NCBI RefSeq assembly: GCF_000732325.1 | Contig: NZ_BBIW01000002.1 | Span: 186,007 to 250,006 of the forward strand | Source of the DNA: Paenibacillus sp. TCA20 | GTDB taxonomy: Bacteria; Bacillota; Bacilli; Paenibacillales; Paenibacillaceae | Reading direction: 5' to 3' | DNA length: 64,000 bases | Notes under the pieces: generated by a model | Seen by the model: only the letters and a program-made list of their open reading frames with translations | The model's database searches: none | Told to the model about the DNA's origin: nothing | Program-made: the position numbers and the translations under genes | Part shown: positions 44,719-54,446 of the stretch, one piece after another | Numbering within the stretch: the stretch's first letter is position 1 | Layout: each line of letters opens with the position of its first letter

Positions 44719-46278
44719 TTATTTCTTCGCCAAAAATGCATCCAGCTGCTTCTGCTTCTCCGCTATGATCTTATCAATTCCCGCTGCCTTCAGCTTATCT
44801 GCATACTTGGGAATCATTTCATTCGGATCTACGGCACCGGAGGTCAGTGCAGGCTTGAATTGCTTGTTAACATTGTTGACAGCAGCAATCTCATTCTTGA
44901 CCGGCTGGCTGTTGAATGTGAATCCAAGTGCAGGCGATTTTACACCTCTGGCATTAAAGTCTTTAAACTTATCCCATTTCTCCGGGTCCTCATTATCCCA
45001 CAAATAGTTCAGGAATTGATTACCAAGCTGCCACTGAGCACCCGGGTTATAAGTCCGGTTATTCGGATCGGTTCCTTCAGGAAGACTGATGATGCTGTCA
45101 CTGCCTTCTTTTTTCACATAATGTGTGCCTTCAATTCCAAAGTTAAGCAAATTATTGACAACCGGATCGGAGTGCAGCAGGTTAATGACCTGCATTGCTT
45201 TCTCCGGATTCTCGGAAGTGCGGGAGATGGCAAGCATGGCTCCGGAGGTATCCCCGGTTGTAATGGTCGGCTGCGTCATCTCGATCTGAGTCAGCGGGAA
45301 TCCGACATAGCTCTCTTCTTCCTTGTCCTTGCCCGGCTTCATCCCGTCCGTCCACATGAACACTTTACCTGCCTTGGCCTGATCTTTCGGGAAGACGGTC
45401 GAGGTTGCTGCATCACTATTAATATAGCCGGCCTCATACCATTTGCGAGCTAGCGCTGCCGCTTCCTTGAATTCGGGTGTCTCCACTTCATTCAGCACCG
45501 TTGTTTCGGAACCAATCTTACGAATGACACCTGGTACGGAGGCATCGCCGAGATAGTCCCAATCCAGGTTATCAAGCAGACCATTCCCAGTCGAGTTAGA
45601 CATATAGAACGGAGTCACGCCTGGTTCATTCTCTTTGATGGTCTTGAGCAGCGGCTCCAGATCTGCCCAGGTCTTCACATTGGTTATATCCAATTTGTAT
45701 TTCTCCAGCAGATCCTTTCTGACGAGGACACCACGGGTAGCCGCCAGCTCCTTGTTACTCGGTACGCCATAATTCTTTCCATCGACCTGGGAGCCTTCCA
45801 GGAAGGCAGGATCCAAATTCTTGACAATATCCTGTCCATGAGATTCCAGCAGATCATTCAGCGGCAGGAACGCGCTCTTCGCCACGTTGACTGTGTAATT
45901 CTGCCAGGCTGCCGTAAAGATAATATCCGATTTCTCCCCCGACGAGATCATGAGGTTCAGCTTGTTATCCCATTGGCCCCAATCGATGGCATTAATCTTC
46001 AGCGTTGCGCCAATCTTCGGTTCCATATACTTATTGATCTCCGCTTCTACAAGTGCAACATCCTTCTGCGGAGTTCCCGGATAGAACAGGGAGACTTCAT
46101 AAGGCTTCTCCGTTTTACCACCCGAATCTGTACCTCCGCTCGTTCCTGTATTACTGCTTGCAGGCTCCGCTTCTCCTCCTCCGCAAGCACTCAGTACCAT
46201 GACAAAGGTTAGAATTGCAGCGAGGAATAATGGCTTCCTCCTTGCACGTGTCCCCCGAGCCTTTCTCTGTTGATTCAT
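44719..46278 (-). CDS. Extracellular sugar-binding lipoprotein
   Basis: 519-residue lipoprotein; basic n-region (RKARGTRARRKP), hydrophobic core and lipobox LSAC at about residue 31. The mature protein is a two-lobed CUT1 binding protein (ESGEKSDIIFTAAW; YGVPSNKELAATRG). ATG 46278 is nine bases after GGGAGG; ATG 46284 is only three bases from it. It follows the two permease genes of the YesMN-linked transporter. Ligand unknown. Confidence 0.88.
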   Translation of the reverse strand: MNQQRKARGTRARRKPLFLAAILTFVMVLSACGGGEAEPASSNTGTSGGTDSGGKTEKPYEVSLFYPGTPQKDVALVEAEINKYMEPKIGATLKINAIDWGQWDNKLNLMISSGEKSDIIFTAAWQNYTVNVAKSAFLPLNDLLESHGQDIVKNLDPAFLEGSQVDGKNYGVPSNKELAATRGVLVRKDLLEKYKLDITNVKTWADLEPLLKTIKENEPGVTPFYMSNSTGNGLLDNLDWDYLGDASVPGVIRKIGSETTVLNEVETPEFKEAAALARKWYEAGYINSDAATSTVFPKDQAKAGKVFMWTDGMKPGKDKEEESYVGFPLTQIEMTQPTITTGDTSGAMLAISRTSENPEKAMQVINLLHSDPVVNNLLNFGIEGTHYVKKEGSDSIISLPEGTDPNNRTYNPGAQWQLGNQFLNYLWDNEDPEKWDKFKDFNARGVKSPALGFTFNSQPVKNEIAAVNNVNKQFKPALTSGAVDPNEMIPKYADKLKAAGIDKIIAEKQKQLDAFLAKK

Positions 46279-46318
46279 CTGCATAGACCTCCCAATAATG
46301 ATTTATGAACACATAAAA

Positions 46319-47227
46319 TCAGCCTTTTACAGCTCCTACAGTCAGACCCTTGATGAAATAACGCTGGAAGAACGGATATGCGAGCACAATCGGTCCAATC
46401 CCCACGACCGCCATGGCCATCTGCAGCGTTTTGTTCGGCAGATCCAGCATTCCGCCTTGTGAAGAGATCTGTGAAGCAACGTTAGAGTTGCTCGTTAAAT
46501 ACTGGATATCCAGCAAGGTACGGTACATCAAATATTGCAGACTGATCGTTTTGTTATCCGAAATAAAGATCATGCTCAAATACCAGTCATTCCAATAATT
46601 CAGCGTACTGAACAGCGCTACCGTTGCAAGTACGGGCAGAGATAACGGCAGTACAATTCTGATAAATGTCCGCAGCTCTCCGGCTCCATCCACTCTCGCG
46701 GACTCGAGGATCGAGACAGGTATGGAATTGGCGAAGAAGGTCCGCATGACGAGTACAAAAAATGGTGACATGAGCATCGGCATGATCAGGACCCATAGGG
46801 TGTTCTTCAGATCAAGCAGATTGACATAGACGAGATACCAAGGAACAAGTCCGCCGTTAAACAGCATAGTAAAGAAGATGAAGAAGGCGAAAAATCCTTT
46901 GTACGGTAAGTCCCGTCTGGACAGCGGATACGCATAAAAAGCGGTCAACGCCACACTGATGACGGTCCCAACTACGGTTACGAAGATAGATACGCCGTAA
47001 GAGCGAACGATCTGCTCCATATCCTTGAACAAGAAATCGTAAGCGCTTATACTAAACTGCTCGGGAATGAACTTGTATCCGTTTGCGATGACTGTTGTCT
47101 CATCTGAGAGGGAAATAGACAGCACAAGCACAAGCGGCAGAATACATATAGCGGCATAGAAGATAAAAAAGGCATGAATGACAACCTTCGATTTGCCCGA
47201 TACTTGCAGCGGTTTACTGGAACTCAT
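46319..47227 (-). CDS. CUT1 sugar ABC transporter permease, YtcP type
   Basis: 302-residue permease, about six membrane helices, with the EAA loop ESARVDGAGELRTFIRIVLPL near residue 180. Paired with the LplB-type permease upstream (AAGGAGGAG before its ATG). No ATPase gene is linked. Confidence 0.9.
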   Translation of the reverse strand: MSSSKPLQVSGKSKVVIHAFFIFYAAICILPLVLVLSISLSDETTVIANGYKFIPEQFSISAYDFLFKDMEQIVRSYGVSIFVTVVGTVISVALTAFYAYPLSRRDLPYKGFFAFFIFFTMLFNGGLVPWYLVYVNLLDLKNTLWVLIMPMLMSPFFVLVMRTFFANSIPVSILESARVDGAGELRTFIRIVLPLSLPVLATVALFSTLNYWNDWYLSMIFISDNKTISLQYLMYRTLLDIQYLTSNSNVASQISSQGGMLDLPNKTLQMAMAVVGIGPIVLAYPFFQRYFIKGLTVGAVKG

Positions 47228-47248
47228 ATCAGGAACTCTCCTCCTTGA

Positions 47249-48187
47249 CTAGAATAGTGCGTTATCTTTATCGATCCTGCGGACGATGGAATTGGACACC
47301 AATACAAGCACAAATCCAACCACAGCCTGATACAAACCTGCAGCTGACGACATGCCGATGTCTCCACCAATGAGGAACGTACGGTACACATACGTATCAA
47401 GCACGTTAGTGACCGGGAACAGCGCACCGGATTCAAGCGGTACCTGATAGAACAGCCCGAAATCTGCATAGAAAATACGTCCGATTTGAAGCAGTGTCAT
47501 AACAATCATTAATGGATATAGGAACGGTACAGTGATATACCACACCTGGCTCCATTTCCCCGCTCCATCCAGCACGGCAGCCTCATAATACTCTTCGTCA
47601 ATGCCAATGACCGCTGCCAGATAAATAACCACATAATAACCAATGTTCTTCCAGGTATTCACGAAAGGCAGAATGTACGGCCAATATTCCGTCTCCGTAT
47701 ACCAATCAATCGGCTCCTTACCGAACAGCGGCAGGAAGCTTGTGTTCATAAATCCTGAATCTTTGCCCAAGAAGGCAAGCACCAGATAACTTACGACGAT
47801 CATGGACAGGAAGTAAGGAAGCAGCATCACGGATTGATAGAACTTCGATGAGAATCTCCCCTTCACTTCACTTAGCAAAATCGCTAGGCCTGCACCGAGC
47901 ACCAGATTGAGCAGAATGAACACGACGTTGTAGGCCAGTGTATTGCGTGTAATCTCCCAAGCATCAGAGGTACCGAACAAATACTTGAAATTGTCCAGCC
48001 CCGCCCACGGACTCCCCATAATTCCATCCGCGTAGTTCACATTCTTGAATGCAATGACAACCCCAAACATCGGCAAATAATTGTTGATCAGCAAAAATAC
48101 GACACCCGGCAAAAACATAAGGTACAGCACCTTGTATTTCTTAAGGTTGTACAGTACGGTCCTTTTTTTCTTTACTGTGTTCGGCAT
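47249..48187 (-). CDS. CUT1 sugar ABC transporter permease, LplB type
   Basis: 312-residue permease with MFLPGVVFLLINNYLPMFGVVIAFKNV at the start and the EAA motif EAAVLDGAGKWSQVWYITVPF. It is the first transporter gene of this run; a -10-like TATAAT lies at 48257-48252 on the minus strand, upstream of it and downstream of the YesN terminator, suggesting a separate transporter promoter. Confidence 0.88.
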   Translation of the reverse strand: MPNTVKKKRTVLYNLKKYKVLYLMFLPGVVFLLINNYLPMFGVVIAFKNVNYADGIMGSPWAGLDNFKYLFGTSDAWEITRNTLAYNVVFILLNLVLGAGLAILLSEVKGRFSSKFYQSVMLLPYFLSMIVVSYLVLAFLGKDSGFMNTSFLPLFGKEPIDWYTETEYWPYILPFVNTWKNIGYYVVIYLAAVIGIDEEYYEAAVLDGAGKWSQVWYITVPFLYPLMIVMTLLQIGRIFYADFGLFYQVPLESGALFPVTNVLDTYVYRTFLIGGDIGMSSAAGLYQAVVGFVLVLVSNSIVRRIDKDNALF

Positions 48188-48332
48188 AGCTTTACCTTCG
48201 ACTCCCCCTTCTCATATGCTTCACAGCCCCTCCTACTGCAGCGGTAGCTTTATTATAAGAAGGTACAGGGCATGCCGAATATCAGGTCTCGTAACCCCGG
48301 GTATGTGTTTTCATGACATCCGTCATTTATAC

Positions 48333-48366
48333 AAAAAGAACGACCGTTCTTAAACGACCGTCCTTC
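48333..48366 (-). terminator. Terminator of the YesMN pair
   Basis: On the minus strand two ACGGTCGTT repeats form a stem (AAGGACG / CGTTCTT, or the short AAGAACG/CGTTCTT palindrome) followed by TTTTTG. It separates the regulators from the transporter. Confidence 0.55.
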
Positions 48367-48373
48367 ATGCTTA

Positions 48374-49960
48374 TTACCCTTCTGTATTCTGACTGTGCTG
48401 TCTTCGATACTGCTGAGGAGTCACTCCTGTGTGCTTCTTAAACATTTTCGTGAAATGCTGATAATTGTAATACCCGACTAGAGTTGCACAGAGCAGCTCC
48501 TTCGCTTTTGCAATTCTCGCCTGCGCAATATATTCCGATATGGACAGCCCTTTTTCTTTTTTGAACAATCGTGATAAATAAGCCGGATGCAGCTCTGCAA
48601 ACTCAGCGAGCTCCTCTCTGCCCAGGTCCTGCTCAAGCCTTCCATCAATATACAGACAGACCTTCTCAATCGCAGAATACGTATCCTCCCCTTCGGGGTG
48701 AAGAAGAGCCGATGCGCGTGTAATTAACTGATGCGCCCAATCTCTGAGCGTTTGGATCGAACGAGTTACTTCTCTCTCTTCAGGCTCATCTCCCGAGTAT
48801 AAGCTGTGCAGAGCAATACCGTTCTTGTGCAGAAGCGGGATGATGGTATGAAGAAGCGCATGATAAAATGACTCCAGCAGCTCAGCGGTGAGCGAGCTCT
48901 GATGCTGCATCCAATCTATGAGCTCATCTGCCTTTTGCAGCACTTCCTTGATTTTTCCAGTTGCGAGCAGTACGGCAATATCCTCGATCCAAGGCAGAGG
49001 CACCAGCTCCTTCACGCCTGCTTGTCCTGCGCGGTCTGAGCGAAGATAATAAACATCTTCACTCCCTGCGATATGGTGCCGATGCTCCTGCATCAGCATC
49101 TTATAAGCATCGGGAAGCTTCCATATACTTGTATAATTTCCGATACAACATGAGATCCGGGCCGAGAGATATGTACTGCATCTGGCTATATAATCTTTAC
49201 AGTGATCCAGTATTTGATGGGCAGCGAGCGGCTCCTGTAGCAGGACAAGGACATATCCTCTCTGATCTAAAATGACATGTCCCGCTGCACCGCTGAGCAC
49301 AATTTCCTCCGCCGCATTGCTTAGTCCGAACTCAAGGATATCCAGGTCTTTGGACGGGAATGTCCTGAGCCACTCCTCAACTTTAAATAGAACCGGCAGG
49401 ATGCTCATGCCGCCCTCGACATCTGCGTGATAGATCAGCTTCAGCTCATGAAACTGAGATTCTGTGAGATGAGATCGGCCCGAATATAGATCCTTCCAGA
49501 ATTTAGTGATTCGCTTCGTGCTCCAGAATCGATCTTCATTTAAATAGTTCAGATACTGTTCTTTTAGCCGGGCAAATTCATCGTCATGACTTTTTTTCTC
49601 TAATGCACGCTTCACGGTATGGATCAGATCAGTGGATTGAATCGGCTTCAGCAGATAATCGAAGCTGTGCATCTGGATTGCCTTTTGTGCATAAGAGAAC
49701 TCGGCATGTCCCGTCAGAAAGATGGTCTCCAGCTGCGGCACATGCTCACGGACCCAGCTTTGCAGTGATAACCCATCCTCCTCCGGCATTTCAATGTCAC
49801 AGATCATGATATCGATCTTCTCTTGTGTGAGAACTTCTCTTGCTTCGTCAGCTGACATCGCCGTGTATAACCTGTCAAATCCGATATCACTCCAATCCAC
49901 GGCATGCTTCATGGCTTCCAGCGCGTAATATTCATCATCCACGATGAGCAAGCTGTACAT
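48374..49960 (-). CDS. YesN-type response regulator with shortened second HTH
   Basis: 528-residue regulator: receiver domain (LLIVDDEYYALEAM; phosphoacceptor in MICDIEMPEEDG; LKPIQ Lys), a long helical linker and a C-terminal AraC DNA-binding domain. The first HTH is normal (REELAEFAELHPAYLSRLFKKEKG). In the second, the usual ten or so residues between AKELLxxT and VGY are missing: the text runs AKELLCATLVGYYNYQHF, whereas the neighbour AraC protein at 32107 reads TTDCSLQEIALQVGYAN. The reading frame is unbroken. It overlaps the YesM-type kinase by 26 bases. DNA binding may be altered or lost. Confidence 0.85.
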   Translation of the reverse strand: MYSLLIVDDEYYALEAMKHAVDWSDIGFDRLYTAMSADEAREVLTQEKIDIMICDIEMPEEDGLSLQSWVREHVPQLETIFLTGHAEFSYAQKAIQMHSFDYLLKPIQSTDLIHTVKRALEKKSHDDEFARLKEQYLNYLNEDRFWSTKRITKFWKDLYSGRSHLTESQFHELKLIYHADVEGGMSILPVLFKVEEWLRTFPSKDLDILEFGLSNAAEEIVLSGAAGHVILDQRGYVLVLLQEPLAAHQILDHCKDYIARCSTYLSARISCCIGNYTSIWKLPDAYKMLMQEHRHHIAGSEDVYYLRSDRAGQAGVKELVPLPWIEDIAVLLATGKIKEVLQKADELIDWMQHQSSLTAELLESFYHALLHTIIPLLHKNGIALHSLYSGDEPEEREVTRSIQTLRDWAHQLITRASALLHPEGEDTYSAIEKVCLYIDGRLEQDLGREELAEFAELHPAYLSRLFKKEKGLSISEYIAQARIAKAKELLCATLVGYYNYQHFTKMFKKHTGVTPQQYRRQHSQNTEG

Positions 49961-51728
49961 CCTTATTCTCCTCCCTCACCTTGCTGCTCTCTATATAGTT
50001 AATCGTCAGGTACACAAGGGCTCCGCCATCAGGGCTGTTCTCAAACTGGATCTGAGGCTCTATCCCCTTTACCTTCTTAAGCCGGTGCTTGACATTCCAT
50101 ATCCCAATGCTTCGTCCTGTTGCTTCTTCGGGATGCAATTCCCCCTGCTGAAGCCTAACTAATACGTCCTCGGCGAAGCCCGTGCCGTTATCCTGAATTC
50201 GTATTCTTAGCTGCTGTTCATTAGGGACAAAATCGAGCGTAATGTCCAAACGCAGTATACTTCTCCCTTTGCGGAAGCCATGCACAATGGAATTCTCTAC
50301 GAAAGGCTGTATGGTGAGCGGTGGAATCAGCATTTCTTCGATATCCGGGTCTACGGTCAGCTCATATTGCAGACGTTCAGGAAAACGCAGCTTTTGAATT
50401 TCGAGATAATTTTTAATATGCAGAAGTTCATCCTTGATCGTAATCAGACTTCGATCCGCCTGCATACTGAAGCGAAAATACCCGGCAAGATGCTCCGCCA
50501 TCTTCTGAACGAGCTCATTCTTGTGAAGTGCGGCAAGACTATGAATAATGTGAAGTGAATTAAGATAAAAATGCGGATTGATCTGCATTTGGAGCTGCTT
50601 GAGCTCGGCCTCCTGTACACGAAGCTGCTCCTCATACATGCCTATCTTCAGCTGCTGAACTTCTGCAGTCATTTGATTAAACGTATCTGTAACAAAAGTA
50701 AACTCAGGAGATGAGGATGGGCCAAGCTTTACACTCAGATCGCCCCTGCTGACCTTTCTCATTCCGGTTATCAGTGTATTCATCGGTTTAAACAAAACCT
50801 GTCTCAAGAAGAACAATACAGAGACAAGTAATAGAGCAGCCACGACTGGGATAAACCGGATAATCTGCTGAAATACAGGCAAGTTCCGTACAATACTCGC
50901 CTCGGGCAGCATAACGACATAATGAATGGCTCCGTCATGTGCGGGAACATCAATTAGCAAATATCGTCCTTCGCGTTCAGAATCACCTACGATGTCGTAG
51001 AGCGAATCCTCTTCTGAATTCTCTAATTGAAATGCGGACGCAAGCTTCACTACATGGTCAGGTACCACTGTGCCGGAGAGCGCCTCCCCTTCTCCTGACA
51101 AAATAACCGCCCCTCCGCCTTCGCCCCAATCCGCACGGTGTACACGCTCATTCAAGCTGTTGATCGGCACCCAGGCCCCAGCGATGAATTGCTCGTTAAT
51201 CCGCACCGTTTTTACGAGATGATAGGTTCCCTTAGTCTGAACAATTTCCCATTTATGTGTCGGGACTTCTGCGCTCATCGAAGCAGCTGCAGGCATCATG
51301 GTTGAGAGCGCGTTGATCTTCTCGTCATACCCCCGCTGCGTAGCTAGCAGCGTATCCTTGTGAACGGTATCATACAGAAATAAGCCGTCCAAGAGATCAT
51401 AGAATCCGAGATCTGTTCTGAATTTATTTACGATCCGCTGCTTGGCAATCGTGTAGTCACCACTGCCATAGGGCAGAAAAAACAACGAAATGATATCTGG
51501 GTCCTGTTCCCCCAGGCTATATAAGTAGCGATTCGTTTCCTTAAGGATCCGCTCGTTCTCCTCGACATTTTTGAGGACATAATTGCGATTGGTCAGGGAT
51601 ACCTGGTCGCGAACCACACTCATCGCATACACATTGTTAAAGTATAGAAACAGCACGAGCGGAGCCATAATTAAACAAAAGCCGGTGATGAATTTAAAAC
51701 GCAAGGATGATCTTGTACGGAGTTTCAT
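49935..51728 (-). CDS. YesM-type sensor histidine kinase
   Basis: 597-residue membrane kinase of the YesM/LytS-like class. Transmembrane helices near residues 14-35 and 285-305 enclose a Cache-type extracellular sensor; a HAMP segment follows (MNTLITGMRKVSRGDL). The His-kinase motif is QINPHFYLNSLHIIHSLA and the ATP-binding part has PFVENSIVHGF and DNGTGFAEDV. ATG 51728 has GTGGAGAG eight bases upstream, better than the ATG at 51803. It phosphorylates the YesN-type regulator that follows it. A perfect cre site lies just upstream. Confidence 0.88.
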   Translation of the reverse strand: MKLRTRSSLRFKFITGFCLIMAPLVLFLYFNNVYAMSVVRDQVSLTNRNYVLKNVEENERILKETNRYLYSLGEQDPDIISLFFLPYGSGDYTIAKQRIVNKFRTDLGFYDLLDGLFLYDTVHKDTLLATQRGYDEKINALSTMMPAAASMSAEVPTHKWEIVQTKGTYHLVKTVRINEQFIAGAWVPINSLNERVHRADWGEGGGAVILSGEGEALSGTVVPDHVVKLASAFQLENSEEDSLYDIVGDSEREGRYLLIDVPAHDGAIHYVVMLPEASIVRNLPVFQQIIRFIPVVAALLLVSVLFFLRQVLFKPMNTLITGMRKVSRGDLSVKLGPSSSPEFTFVTDTFNQMTAEVQQLKIGMYEEQLRVQEAELKQLQMQINPHFYLNSLHIIHSLAALHKNELVQKMAEHLAGYFRFSMQADRSLITIKDELLHIKNYLEIQKLRFPERLQYELTVDPDIEEMLIPPLTIQPFVENSIVHGFRKGRSILRLDITLDFVPNEQQLRIRIQDNGTGFAEDVLVRLQQGELHPEEATGRSIGIWNVKHRLKKVKGIEPQIQFENSPDGGALVYLTINYIESSKVREENKDVQLAHRG

Positions 51729-51757
51729 CTGCTGCACTCTCCACTTCCTACCATGCT

Positions 51758-51771
51758 TGAAAACGTTATCA
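51758..51771. promoter_or_regulatory. Perfect cre site before the YesM-type kinase
   Basis: TGAAAACGTTATCA matches the CcpA consensus TGWAARCGYTWNCW at all 14 positions. It lies 30 bases before the kinase start on the minus strand, so glucose should repress the sensor and thereby its transporter. The promoter itself is not clear (a TTGACA with a weak -10). Confidence 0.7.
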
Positions 51772-51924
51772 AAAATGACATCTTCTGTAATTCGCTGGAA
51801 CAATGACGAATCCTTTTTTCTTTTCCGTCTTAATTTGAGGATTTTTATTGCATGGCTTCATTTGTCAATCATCCTGAACACATGGTCATAAAGGTTACAT
51901 AACAAGTAATAGAATTACAATTTA

Positions 51925-51967
51925 TGTGAAATCAATCACAATATAATCTTTCCTCTTTTATTATGAT
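51925..51967 (+). promoter_or_regulatory. Fnr-dependent promoter of nirB-nirD-nirC
   Basis: TGTGAAATCAATCACA (51925-51940) is a perfect TGTGA-N6-TCACA Fnr/CRP box. A -10 (TATGAT at 51962-51967) predicts a start at about 51974, which places the box centre at -41.5, the class II position used by Bacillus Fnr. No -35 element is needed or visible. The leader is only about 30 bases, with no room for an attenuator. Confidence 0.8.
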
Positions 51968-52003
51968 AAAGACATAAATAACGGATTACGCTAGGGGGCA
52001 AGC

Positions 52004-54424
52004 ATGATGGATACAGCGAAGGAAAAATTGGTCATCATCGGCAATGGCATGGCTGGGATCAGCACGGTTGAACAGATCCTCAAGCTGACGACACGATTTG
52101 ATATTACGGTCTTTGGCAGTGAGCCTTATCCGAACTATAATCGGATTATGTTGTCTTACGTTCTGGAAGGCAGTAAAACGGTGGAAGATATTATTCTGAA
52201 CGATCTGAATTGGTACAGCAATCAAGGTATTCGTCTCTTTACAAGAACCAAAGTGGAACGTATCGACGCGAATACACGTGAAGTGATTGCAGCAAATGGT
52301 ATCAAGGTGCCCTATGACAAGGTTATTATTGCTACAGGCTCAAGCTCCTTTATCCTTCCGGTTCCAGGCAGCGACAAACAAGGTGTTGTTGGTTTCCGGG
52401 ACATTGCTGACTGTAATGAAATGCTAGAAGCGTCTAAACAATATAGCAAAGCGGCTGTAATTGGCGGCGGATTGCTCGGTCTTGAAGCTGCAAAAGGCTT
52501 AGTCCAGCTCGGAATGGACGTAACTGTAGTTCACTTAATGGACACCCTCATGGAGCGTCAGCTGGATCGAGATGCTTCACAGATGCTCTTAGCAGAGCTT
52601 GAGCGGCAAGGAATTAAGTTCAAGCTGGGGGCACAAACCAAAGAGCTGTTCGGCGACAGCAGAGTCCAAGGATTGCGATTTGCTGACGATACGGAGCTGG
52701 AAGCCGATTTTGTCGTTATGGCGGTTGGCATCAAGCCAAATATCGGTGTTGCACAGGATAGCGGAATAGATGTAAACCGTGGTATCGTGGTGGATGATTA
52801 TATGCGCACTTCTATGGATCATGTCTATGCGGTCGGAGAGTGTGCAGAGCATCGCGGCACTTGTTATGGTCTTGTCGCTCCCCTGTTTGAGCAAGGTATG
52901 GTGCTTGCCAAGCACATTAGTGGAGCGGATACAGCTCCTTATGAAGGCTCTGTCGTATCCACTAAGCTAAAAATATCCGGAGTCGATGTGTTCTCAACCG
53001 GAGAATTTATCGAAGGACAAGAACACACGGTCATCTCCCAGAAGGACGATTGGAAACGTACGTATAAGAAAATATTGCTTAAAGACAATGTTATGGTCGG
53101 AGCCGTCTTGTTCGGCGATATCGACAGCTCTGCCGAGCTGCAGAAGCTGATCAAGCAGCACGCTGTCATGACAGATGAACTGTACAGCTCCCTCATGGGA
53201 ACCGGCTGCGGCGGTCATAAGAAAGTAAGCACTGTGGAGACCATGTCTGATGATGAAATCGTGTGCGGATGTAACGGGGTTACCAAAGGTACCATTGTCA
53301 ATGCCATCACCGTCGAAGGCAAGACCACTCTCGATGAAATTAAGGCATGCACCGGTGCAACACGCTCCTGCGGAGGATGCAAGCCTGTCGTAGAACAGAT
53401 TCTACAATATGTGCTTGGAGACGGCTTTGCGGCAAATGCCAAACAAGGAATTTGTGGCTGCACCGATCTCAGCCGAGATGAGATTGTCGCGGAGATCCGC
53501 GAAAAAGGTCTTAGCACCACCAAAGAAGTAATGAATGTGCTTGGCTGGCAGCAGCCGGAAGGCTGCTCCAAATGCCGCCCTGCCATTAATTATTATCTAG
53601 GCATGGTTCATCCGGAAACGCACAAGGATGAGAAAGAATCGCGTTTTGTTAACGAGCGCTTGAACGCCAACATTCAAAAAGACGGCACATACACGGTTGT
53701 ACCTCGGATGTATGGCGGTATGACGACTCCTGAGGATCTCAAGAAGATCGCCGATGTTTCTGTGAAATACAATGTGAAGCTTGTCAAAGTAACGGGGGGC
53801 CAGCGCCTGGATTTGGTCGGTGTCAAGAAGGAAGACCTGCCTAAAGTATGGGAAGAGCTTGATATGCCATCAGGTTATGCATATGCCAAATCATTAAGAA
53901 CCGTTAAGACCTGTGTCGGTTCCCAGTTCTGCCGATTCGGAACACAGGATTCCATGAGTATGGGCTCCCTTCTAGAGCATAAGTTTGAACGGCTCGATTT
54001 TCCTGCCAAATTCAAGATGGCCGTTAACGGTTGTCCACGGAACTGCGCTGAAGCCTGCACGAAGGATATCGGGATTGTCGGTAATGACGGCGGCTGGGAG
54101 ATCTTTATCGGCGGAAACGGCGGAATCAAGGCTCGTCTTGCAGATTCCATCGGTAAAGTGAAGACAGACGAAGAGCTTATTGAAGTATGCAGTGCTGTAA
54201 TACAGTATTACCGTGAAACCGGCAAGTACCTCGAAAGAACGTCCGAGTGGGTAGAACGGATGGGTCTCGAACAGATCAAAGCCGTTATAATGGATAATGA
54301 AGAAGAACGTAAAGCCCTGCAAGAAAGAGTCGAGCTTGCCCTTCGTTATGTAGAGGATCCATGGAAGAAGGTTCTGGGAGATACTGAAGTACAGCAGCAA
54401 TTGTATGGCGTGAAAGTGAACTGA
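52004..54424 (+). CDS. nirB: Nitrite reductase [NAD(P)H] large subunit, second copy
   Basis: 806-residue paralogue of the large subunit at 18104. It has the same order: FAD/NAD domain (IIGNGMAGISTVEQIL; AVIGGGLLGLEAAKGL), BFD-like [2Fe-2S] (CGCNGVTKGT ... CGGCKP; CSKCRPAINYYLG) and siroheme/[4Fe-4S] (CVGSQFCRFGTQDS; GCPRNCAEAC). All cofactor ligands appear intact. AGGGGG precedes the ATG. Linked to nirD and nirC and controlled by Fnr, this copy probably serves anaerobic nitrite detoxification or NADH reoxidation. Confidence 0.95.
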   Translation: MMDTAKEKLVIIGNGMAGISTVEQILKLTTRFDITVFGSEPYPNYNRIMLSYVLEGSKTVEDIILNDLNWYSNQGIRLFTRTKVERIDANTREVIAANGIKVPYDKVIIATGSSSFILPVPGSDKQGVVGFRDIADCNEMLEASKQYSKAAVIGGGLLGLEAAKGLVQLGMDVTVVHLMDTLMERQLDRDASQMLLAELERQGIKFKLGAQTKELFGDSRVQGLRFADDTELEADFVVMAVGIKPNIGVAQDSGIDVNRGIVVDDYMRTSMDHVYAVGECAEHRGTCYGLVAPLFEQGMVLAKHISGADTAPYEGSVVSTKLKISGVDVFSTGEFIEGQEHTVISQKDDWKRTYKKILLKDNVMVGAVLFGDIDSSAELQKLIKQHAVMTDELYSSLMGTGCGGHKKVSTVETMSDDEIVCGCNGVTKGTIVNAITVEGKTTLDEIKACTGATRSCGGCKPVVEQILQYVLGDGFAANAKQGICGCTDLSRDEIVAEIREKGLSTTKEVMNVLGWQQPEGCSKCRPAINYYLGMVHPETHKDEKESRFVNERLNANIQKDGTYTVVPRMYGGMTTPEDLKKIADVSVKYNVKLVKVTGGQRLDLVGVKKEDLPKVWEELDMPSGYAYAKSLRTVKTCVGSQFCRFGTQDSMSMGSLLEHKFERLDFPAKFKMAVNGCPRNCAEACTKDIGIVGNDGGWEIFIGGNGGIKARLADSIGKVKTDEELIEVCSAVIQYYRETGKYLERTSEWVERMGLEQIKAVIMDNEEERKALQERVELALRYVEDPWKKVLGDTEVQQQLYGVKVN

Positions 54425-54446
54425 TCTTGAAAGGAGAATACTCCGC

